The notes below the pieces were generated by a model, which ran no database searches, was not told where the DNA came from, and saw only the letters and a program-made list of their open reading frames with translations. Shown piece by piece: positions 58,865-64,000 of a stretch of DNA of 64,000 bases. A program made the position numbers and the translations under genes. Origin of the DNA: Flagellimonas chongwuensis (GTDB taxonomy: Bacteria > Bacteroidota > Bacteroidia > Flavobacteriales > Flavobacteriaceae); NCBI RefSeq assembly GCF_013376415.1, contig NZ_WYET01000001.1, positions 682,001 through 746,000 on the forward strand, read 5' to 3'. The first letter of the stretch is position 1. Each line of letters opens with the position of its first letter.

Positions 58865-60383
58865 AGACTTGGAACAACTGGACTCCAAAGGAATTTCCAA
58901 AGAAAAAGTAAATAATCAAATACAAACATTCAAAGAAGGCATCCCATTTGTGCAACTATCGCAAGCCGCGGTAGTGGGCAATGGAATACTTCGGTTCTCG
59001 GAAAAGGAGCAGCTGGACCTGCTTCAATATTTTGAGGATAATAGAAAGGAACTTGAACTATTAAAGTTTGTTCCAGCCTCTGGCGCGGCATCCCGTATGT
59101 TCAAGGCCATGTTCAATTTCTTGGACAGCTATGACCCATCAAAAGAAGAGCTGTCCGAATACATAGAACGCACAGGAGACCAAGATGCTAAAAAATTTAC
59201 CAAGAATCTTTCCGACTTTCCCTTTTATGATTTGATCATGTCCAGAATCAAGGGCAAAGCCTCCAACAAAGATGAGGAAGCCTATCTTTTTGTAAAGGAA
59301 ATGTTGATGGACAGTGGTCTTAACTATGGCTTTTATCCCAAAGGTCTTTTGCCTTTCCATAAATATAAAACGGGTACGGCAACCCCCTTCGAGGAGCATT
59401 TGAAAGAAGCCGCCCTCTATGCAAAAACAAAGGGTACCGCCAATCTTCATTTTACCGTATCGGAACAGCATGATGAGATGTTTGCGAAAGAGGAAGCGAC
59501 TGTGGGGCCAAAAATCTCCAAGAAAACAGATACTTCTTTCAATATTACCTATTCCAATCAAAAACCATCTACTGATACCATTGCGGTAGATATGGAGAAC
59601 AACCCTTTTAAAAATAACGATGGTTCCATCTTATTCCGTCCGGGAGGACATGGTGCCCTCATAGAGAACCTGAACGATCAGGATGCAGATATTATCTTCA
59701 TCAAGAATATAGATAATGTGGTCATCGATAAAAACTTGGAGACCGTATCCAACAGTAAAAAAATGTTGGCAGGTGTCCTTAAAAAAGTTCAGGACAAAGC
59801 GTTCGCCTATGCCAGACTTTTGGACAAGGATGAAGTTTCCATTGAAAAAACAGACGAGATCAAAGCGTTTTTGGAAAAAGACCTTAATGTTCGTATGCCC
59901 AAGAACTATGATGATTTTGGAGTAGAGGAGCAAAAAACGATGTTGAAGGACAGAATCAACCGTCCCATACGTATATGTGGTATGGTCAAAAATGAAGGTG
60001 AGCCCGGTGGCGGTCCGTTTTGGATAAAAGATACACAAGGAAATATATCCCTTCAGATAATAGAGTCCGCCCAAATAGATATGGAGGATAATGCCCAAGC
60101 GGCGATACTACAAAACTCTACACACTTTAACCCGGTGGATCTCGTATGTGGGGTACGGGACTATAAAGGACAAAAGTTTGACCTTTTGGACTTTGTGGAT
60201 ACCAAACAAGGTTTTATTACCGGTAAAACCAAAGAGGGAAAAGAATTGAAGGCACTGGAGCTCCCTGGATTATGGAATGGGGCAATGGCTTTCTGGAACA
60301 ACATTTTTGTAGAGGTGCCACTGGTGACCTTTAATCCGGTTAAAACGGTTAATGATCTTTTAAAACCCACCCACCAGGCATAA
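58845..60383 (+). CDS. DUF4301 family protein
   Basis: A 512-residue cytoplasmic protein of the DUF4301 family. Recognisable blocks are LKFVPASGAASRMFKAMFNFL (shown in part), FPKGLLPFHKYKTGTATPFEE-like YPKGLLPFHKYKTG, FRPGGHGALIENLN, and CGMVKNEGEPGGGPFW, which recall sugar-nucleotidyltransferase-like loops (the GxxxR and FRPGGHGALIEN parts). The function is unproved. It is the last gene of the overlapping four-gene operon and ends in a hairpin terminator. Confidence 0.88.
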   Translation: MIKLSPKDLEQLDSKGISKEKVNNQIQTFKEGIPFVQLSQAAVVGNGILRFSEKEQLDLLQYFEDNRKELELLKFVPASGAASRMFKAMFNFLDSYDPSKEELSEYIERTGDQDAKKFTKNLSDFPFYDLIMSRIKGKASNKDEEAYLFVKEMLMDSGLNYGFYPKGLLPFHKYKTGTATPFEEHLKEAALYAKTKGTANLHFTVSEQHDEMFAKEEATVGPKISKKTDTSFNITYSNQKPSTDTIAVDMENNPFKNNDGSILFRPGGHGALIENLNDQDADIIFIKNIDNVVIDKNLETVSNSKKMLAGVLKKVQDKAFAYARLLDKDEVSIEKTDEIKAFLEKDLNVRMPKNYDDFGVEEQKTMLKDRINRPIRICGMVKNEGEPGGGPFWIKDTQGNISLQIIESAQIDMEDNAQAAILQNSTHFNPVDLVCGVRDYKGQKFDLLDFVDTKQGFITGKTKEGKELKALELPGLWNGAMAFWNNIFVEVPLVTFNPVKTVNDLLKPTHQA

Positions 60384-60407
60384 CTATTAAAAAAACAATT
60401 GACTAAG

Positions 60408-60436
60408 CCCGTTGCTGAAAAAGTAGCGGGTTTTTT
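60408..60436 (+). terminator. Terminator after DUF4301
   Basis: Nine-pair stem CCCGTTGCT / AGTAGCGGG (two G-T pairs), GAAAA loop, followed by six T. Confidence 0.85.
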
Positions 60437-60566
60437 GTGTTCAAATGTGACTTGGTTTTAAAAAATGTGTCTAAAAATATAATCGGAATCGTTTCCGGTG
60501 ACATGATTAAATTTTTTGATAATCCTTGCGGGGTTGTCTTAACTAGGTTGGTTGATTTGGTAAGAT

Positions 60567-60594
60567 AGCCGTGCTTTATGTACGGCTTTCTTTT
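60567..60594 (+). terminator. Terminator-like hairpin in the long gap
   Basis: AGCCGTGC / GTACGGCT with a TTTAT loop, followed by TTCTTTT. It would end a transcript that starts after the DUF4301 terminator. Confidence 0.55.
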
Positions 60595-60627
60595 CATTAA
60601 TGTTCAAAAAGATAGACAACGGCATAT

Positions 60628-60753
60628 ATGTTTTACAAAATAATATTGTTTTTAAACGTGGTATCGTTGGGCTTGGCTCTATATATATTGATATCCTACT
60701 TAAGGAACAGAAACAAGCATAAACATATCAAAAAACAGGATGATGCTATATAA
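60628..60753 (+). CDS. Small single-pass membrane peptide (41 residues), tentative
   Basis: ATG at 60628 opens 41 codons: MFYKIILFLNVVSLGLALYI, then a basic tail SYLRNRNKHKHIKK ending QDDAI. The first 24 residues form one membrane helix and the following positive cluster fits the positive-inside rule. It is set between two terminator-like hairpins, as a separate transcript would be. An overlapping 40-codon frame from 60600 in another phase is less convincing. No family recognised. Confidence 0.4.
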   Translation: MFYKIILFLNVVSLGLALYILISYLRNRNKHKHIKKQDDAI

Positions 60754-60830
60754 ACACTAGCCATGTATTATCCATTTCTGCCAATCTGTACCATGGTCTT
60801 TTTTCCTTGTAACCATTTATTGGCAAATAC

Positions 60831-60867
60831 GAAAGGCTGCCCAGGCAGCCTTTCTTGTATAATTTTT
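60831..60867 (+). terminator. Strong hairpin after the small ORF
   Basis: GAAAGGCTGCC / GGCAGCCTTTC is a perfect 11-bp inverted repeat with almost no loop, followed by TTGTATAATTTTT. It lies 78 bp after the small ORF and directly before the TTACACA repeats. Confidence 0.7.
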
Positions 60868-60903
60868 ACACACTTTGTTTACGGTATTACACAGTTTTAC
60901 ACA
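60866..60903 (+). promoter_or_regulatory. Three phased TTACACA repeats (candidate activator sites)
   Basis: TTACACA starts at 60866, 60887 and 60897. Spacings are 21 and 10 bp, two and one helical turns, so the copies lie on one face. They end 77 bp upstream of the -24 element of the sigma-54 type promoter, a normal position for enhancer sites of NtrC-type proteins such as the one encoded at 61469. Confidence 0.5.
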
Positions 60904-60978
60904 ACTATTAAAATTGGCACAAAAACGTAAAGTATTAAAAATCAAAAAATTAACTTGATTTTTAAAAATTTTCTGGTG

Positions 60979-60995
60979 TTGGCACTATGTTTTCA
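60979..60995 (+). promoter_or_regulatory. Sigma-54 type promoter of the PepSY-like gene
   Basis: TTGGCAC, five bases, TTTCA: compared with the sigma-54 consensus TTGGCAC-N5-TTGCA only one base differs (GC of the -12 becomes TC). The GG pair at 60981-60982 and the -12 pair are exactly 10 bp apart. Start of transcription would be near 61006, about 25 bp before the ATG. Confidence 0.6.
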
Positions 60996-61031
60996 GTTAG
61001 ATAAGCAAGTTTAACAATAAAATTAAATACC

Positions 61032-61334
61032 ATGAAAAATTTAGCTTTAGCAACAGTACTATCATTTGTAGGAATCACAGCATTTGCAAATGTTGAAACT
61101 CCAGAACTAGAAAATAACAGTGCAATCGAGATTGTAGTAGGAGATTTTGAAGAAATCAGCGTGTCTGACCTTCCTTCTGCTGTATCTAGCGCAGTAGAGT
61201 CTAACTACCCTACCGCTAAAATCGATAAAGCATACAAAAACGATAAGGACCAATATAAATTGGAACTTACCCTTGAAGACGGTACATCAGGAACTGTATA
61301 TGCCGATGCTGAAGGGAACTGGATTGACATGTAA
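61032..61334 (+). CDS. Small exported PepSY-like protein
   Basis: A 100-residue protein with signal peptide MKNLALATVLSFVGITAFA and a mature domain of about 80 residues. EEISVSDLPSAVSSAVESNY, PTAKIDKAYKNDKDQYKLEL and EDGTSGTVYADAEGNWIDM fit the PepSY-like (beta-lactamase-inhibitor-like, DUF2874) pattern. It probably lies in the periplasm. It stands alone behind a sigma-54 type promoter and ends in a terminator. Relatives are often strongly induced partners of two-component systems. Confidence 0.85.
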   Translation: MKNLALATVLSFVGITAFANVETPELENNSAIEIVVGDFEEISVSDLPSAVSSAVESNYPTAKIDKAYKNDKDQYKLELTLEDGTSGTVYADAEGNWIDM

Positions 61335-61372
61335 TTAGATATATCACCCCACAATAGTTAGTTTGGTTGATG

Positions 61373-61402
61373 AAGGGCTGCAGTATGCAGCCCTTTTTTT
61401 TT
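61373..61402 (+). terminator. Terminator after the PepSY-like gene
   Basis: Perfect 10-bp stem AAGGGCTGCA / TGCAGCCCTT with a 3-base loop and a run of T. Confidence 0.92.
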
Positions 61403-61468
61403 GTGATAATTTTATAAGAAAGCAATCATCTTTAAAAAGATATGGGCCGTATATTAGGTAACTGAATT

Positions 61469-62815
61469 ATGCCCAAAATCCTAATCATTGAAGACGATAC
61501 CGCTTTCTGTCAAATGCTTCAAAAGTTTTTGACCAAGAACGGTTTTGAGGTATCCATAGGTTTCTCCATCAAAGAAGCAGAGGAACATCTTGCATCATCA
61601 ACTTTCGATTTAATATTGTCCGATGTAAGATTGCCCAAAGGAAACGGAGTTACTCTGCTTGCACAGGTCAAACGCGATTCTCCAAAAACGCAGGTTATTC
61701 TGATGACGGGTTATGCAGAAGTGAAAACCGCGGTAAACGCCATCAAAGAAGGTGCTTTCGACTATATTTCAAAACCTTTTACACCAGAGGCGATACTTGG
61801 AGTGATCAAAGAAGCATTGAAAACACAGGTCGTCGAAACACAAAAGGCTGTTGAACCTTCTAAAAAGGTACCAATAGAGGAGAAGAAGCCCGTTGGCTTT
61901 TTAAAAGGACAGGGAGAAAAATCCAAAAAACTTCAACAGTATGTAGAGTTGGTCGCCCCCACAAATATGTCTGTTTTGCTTACTGGCGAAAGCGGTACGG
62001 GAAAAGAGGTGACAGCCAACTCCATTCACTTGGCAAGTAAGAGGAGCAATAAACCTTTTGTGGCCGTGGATTGTGGGGCCATACCAAAAGAAATAGCCAC
62101 AAGCGAGTTTTTTGGTCACCTTAAAGGTAGTTTTACAGGAGCTATAGATGATAAAAAAGGTCATTTTGAAGCTGCCAATGGCGGAACACTCTTTTTGGAC
62201 GAGGTAGGGAATCTTTCATATGAACACCAGGTACAATTGCTCAGGGCCATTCAAGAACGTAAGATAAAACGTGTGGGTAGCACCCAAGAAATCCAAGTGG
62301 ATATTCGAATTATAGCCGCCACAAACGAAAATCTTCTTGAAGCTGTCGAAGAAGGCGATTTTAGGGAAGATTTGTACCACCGACTCAATGAATTTTCCAT
62401 AGAAGTACCATCTTTAAGGGATAGGCGGGAAGATATTCTCCTGTTTGCAGATTATTTTTTGGCCAGGGCCAATACCGAATTGGACAAAAATGTGCTTGAA
62501 TTTTCCGAGGAAACCAAAAATATTCTGCAGAAGTACGATTGGCCCGGGAATTTAAGGGAAATGAAAAATGTGATCAAAAGGGCAGTTCTTTTCTCTCCAA
62601 CGGAAACCATGTTCCCCAATGCATTGGCAGATGAGGTGGTCGATGGCGCCAATAAAGAGCATGAAGTCAATTTCTCTAAATCCGATTTTGAACGAGAAAG
62701 GATTTTGAGCGCATTAAAGCAAACCAACTTTAACAAGAGCAAGGCAGCAAAACTGTTGCAGGTTACCCGAAAGACACTTTACAACAAAATCAATCAATAT
62801 CAATTGGATGTTTAG
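61469..62815 (+). CDS. NtrC-type sigma-54 dependent response regulator
   Basis: A 448-residue enhancer-binding regulator. Receiver domain (1-120) with phospho-acceptor Asp in LILSDVRLPKGNG; AAA+ domain (about 145-380) with Walker A TGESGTGKE, the sigma-54 contact loop GSFTGA (usual GAFTGA), Walker B GGTLFLDEVGN, and the arginine-finger region DLYHRLNEF; C-terminal Fis-type helix-turn-helix (KSKAAKLLQVTRKTLYNKI). It should bind enhancers and activate RNA polymerase with sigma-54. It overlaps the hybrid kinase gene tail-to-tail by 26 bp, and that kinase is the likely partner. Confidence 0.95.
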   Translation: MPKILIIEDDTAFCQMLQKFLTKNGFEVSIGFSIKEAEEHLASSTFDLILSDVRLPKGNGVTLLAQVKRDSPKTQVILMTGYAEVKTAVNAIKEGAFDYISKPFTPEAILGVIKEALKTQVVETQKAVEPSKKVPIEEKKPVGFLKGQGEKSKKLQQYVELVAPTNMSVLLTGESGTGKEVTANSIHLASKRSNKPFVAVDCGAIPKEIATSEFFGHLKGSFTGAIDDKKGHFEAANGGTLFLDEVGNLSYEHQVQLLRAIQERKIKRVGSTQEIQVDIRIIAATNENLLEAVEEGDFREDLYHRLNEFSIEVPSLRDRREDILLFADYFLARANTELDKNVLEFSEETKNILQKYDWPGNLREMKNVIKRAVLFSPTETMFPNALADEVVDGANKEHEVNFSKSDFERERILSALKQTNFNKSKAAKLLQVTRKTLYNKINQYQLDV

Positions 62816-64000
62816 CCAGATACGCTTGGATTTCAACGTCAAGATTGTTCAGGACTGTTTGAAGTTCTGTTAAAATTTCAAATACCTTTTCTCCTGTTGC
62901 ATCATCGGAAAGATGTTCCAAAACCTCTAATAATTGGATGGCATCATGTACTTCCAATTGTCTGAACATAGGCAACATTTTGTGGGATATGGCCTTAATG
63001 TCGGTATAATCCTGATTGCCAATAGCGGAAAACATGAGCTCCATGTTTTTGAGGGAATTGTCCAAAAAGACCTGCAAAACTTCTTTGACCGACTCAAAAC
63101 TATCCAGAAATGCGGAAATATTTCGAATGGTAAACAAGGGAGAAGCTGTGTCCGGGATTTCGCTTTTGGAACTCATATTATTGACGAACGATAAAGCTTT
63201 TAATAGGTCTGTTGCTGAGAAAGGTTTTTGCAGAACATCGGCAAAACCTGCATCCAAATATTCGGATTTATTTCCAATCTGTTGACCGGTCATGGCTATC
63301 ACAGGTCTTGAATAACCTGTATTATTCACCTTTTCCAATACGGAAAAGCCATCGATAGAAGGCATTTGAATATCCGTAATAACCGCATCGAACCGATGGA
63401 TTTCGGAAATGTGAAAATCATCAAAGTTTGTATAAGTTGCGGTTTTTACCTGGTTGAGTTTGCAGACTTCTGATATAAGACTCAACATATTTTCGTCATC
63501 ATCGATTACCAAAATGGATAAATCATCAGGTTTTACAATTGGAGTTTCGAAATTGTCCTCTTTGATTTCGATATTGGTAAACTCAACAGGAATCTCAACT
63601 GTAAAGGTACTCCCCTTGTTCACTTCGCTGCTCAAGCTTAAAGTGCCATCCAATAATTCGGTAAGTTTTTTGGAAATGGTCAGGCCAAGGCCATACCCAA
63701 TTTGTTTTTTCTCTGTGGATTCCCCTGCTTGGATAAACTCTTGGAAAATGGCTTCTTGCTTTTCTACAGGTATTCCAATTCCTGTATCCTCAACCTCGAT
63801 TTTTGCCCATTTGGATTTACTTTTTTCAACCACAGTTGCGGTAACCTTTACATATCCTTCATCGGTAAATTTAAAGGCATTGCCAATCAGGTTGGATAAT
63901 ATTTGTCGTATTCTAAATGGATCGTTTATGATGGGTGTTTTTAAATCCTCGGAGACTTTCAATTGTAACGACACTCCTTTTTTGGATTGCATCTCCTCAA
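62790..64000 (-). CDS. Hybrid histidine kinase, C-terminal part (cut by window edge)
   Basis: The frame is open to the right edge, so the N-terminal sensor and phospho-acceptor helices are outside. Visible: HATPase domain with N box (RQILSNLIGNAFKFTDEG), G1 (IEVEDTGIGIP) and G2 (GYGLGLTISKKL); a receiver domain (SILVIDDDENMLSLI, phospho-Asp in VITDIQMPSIDG); and a C-terminal HPt domain with the likely histidine in KAISHKMLPMF. It is a phosphorelay kinase that could feed the NtrC-type regulator whose 3' end it overlaps. A methionine at 63992 is probably internal. Confidence 0.93.
   Translation of the reverse strand, partial: EEMQSKKGVSLQLKVSEDLKTPIINDPFRIRQILSNLIGNAFKFTDEGYVKVTATVVEKSKSKWAKIEVEDTGIGIPVEKQEAIFQEFIQAGESTEKKQIGYGLGLTISKKLTELLDGTLSLSSEVNKGSTFTVEIPVEFTNIEIKEDNFETPIVKPDDLSILVIDDDENMLSLISEVCKLNQVKTATYTNFDDFHISEIHRFDAVITDIQMPSIDGFSVLEKVNNTGYSRPVIAMTGQQIGNKSEYLDAGFADVLQKPFSATDLLKALSFVNNMSSKSEIPDTASPLFTIRNISAFLDSFESVKEVLQVFLDNSLKNMELMFSAIGNQDYTDIKAISHKMLPMFRQLEVHDAIQLLEVLEHLSDDATGEKVFEILTELQTVLNNLDVEIQAYLAKHPIDID

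Larger units (their letters stand above)
60384..61031 (+). other. Long intergenic stretch with hairpins, one small ORF and a regulatory region
   Basis: This 648-bp gap holds, in order: the DUF4301 terminator (60408-60436), an A/T-rich stretch with a small hairpin near 60490-60510, a second terminator-like hairpin (60567-60594), the small ORF at 60628-60753, a third hairpin (60831-60867), three TTACACA repeats (60866-60903) and a sigma-54 type promoter (60979-60995). The segment 60437-60566 could be a short structured RNA; no known riboswitch motif was recognised. Confidence 0.5.

Noticed and set aside
60600..60722. A 40-codon frame starting at 60600 overlapping the small membrane peptide
   Set aside because: It is in another phase and has no clear membrane, signal or family pattern; the 60628 frame is more protein-like.
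60914..60920. A first TTGGCAC considered as a second sigma-54 promoter
   Set aside because: The -12 GC is absent at the right distance (the sequence there reads TA), so only the downstream copy is accepted.

Overview
The window reads as a chromosomal segment of a marine-type member of Flavobacteriaceae (Bacteroidota). Evidence: gliding genes gldE and gldD, the pairs panD/panC and short glgA/DUF4270/glmS in the order usual for flavobacteria, an atpD-atpC pair separated from the rest of the ATP synthase genes, many TonB-dependent receptors, weak Shine-Dalgarno signals, and repeated matches to the Bacteroidota promoter -7 element TAnnTTTG. Gene content resembles Muricauda/Flagellimonas, but the genus is inference. 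I see no rRNA, tRNA, CRISPR array, insertion sequence or prophage. Coding is dense, with only one gap above 300 bp (60384-61031).

Layout. 1-5.7 kb: a minus-strand run from fhs (cut by the window edge) through a DUF3124 lipoprotein, a GyrI-like protein, a DUF1801 protein, a TonB receptor, an exported Gfo/Idh/MocA oxidoreductase and an isochorismatase-family hydrolase. 5.8-12.8 kb: exonuclease III, an aldo/keto reductase, a PQQ dehydrogenase with a built-in cytochrome c, an exported protein of unknown function, and radA. 12.9-24 kb: a minus-strand pantothenate operon (panC, panD, a flippase-like membrane protein, an esterase-fold protein without its serine), divergent from glgA/DUF4270/glmS and a TonB receptor. 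24-30.4 kb: atpDC, a GNAT acetyltransferase, an M61 peptidase, a DUF2007 protein and a GT39 glycosyltransferase. 30.4-33.8 kb: a MocR-type regulator with a degraded cofactor site, divergent from a BtuB-like receptor. 34-41 kb: a JmjC-like cupin, recX, rng, a 29-residue basic protein, hup, then mutY-ssb-gldE-gldD. 41-47.5 kb: a probably frameshifted DUF1963 gene, a lipoprotein, an M16 peptidase pair, a DUF4199 protein, and rplU-rpmA with an unusual L21 tail. 47.6-53.5 kb: a phytate locus (TPR-membrane-HTH regulator, TonB receptor, beta-propeller phytase). 53.5-60.4 kb: a D-threonine aldolase/D-serine dehydratase-like enzyme, a DUF3332 protein, ahcY divergent from a phosphopantetheinyl transferase, then an overlapping operon of a YkoF-like protein, a PnuC-type transporter, a NadR-like kinase and DUF4301. 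60.4-64 kb: hairpin-rich DNA, a small exported PepSY-like protein behind a probable sigma-54 promoter, an NtrC-type regulator and a hybrid histidine kinase cut by the right edge.

Most noteworthy: (1) a sigma-54 type promoter with three helically phased TTACACA repeats in front of the PepSY-like gene, next to an NtrC-type regulator and hybrid kinase, which suggests a self-contained signalling unit; (2) the MocR-like regulator, whose three cofactor-contacting residues all appear replaced, paired with a TonB receptor and a repeat-containing intergenic region; (3) the phytate locus with TTGTTTC repeats spaced 22 and 11 bp; (4) ribosomal protein L21 with a Lys/Ala linker and SAP/Rho-N-like tail; (5) two small genes missed by length cut-offs.
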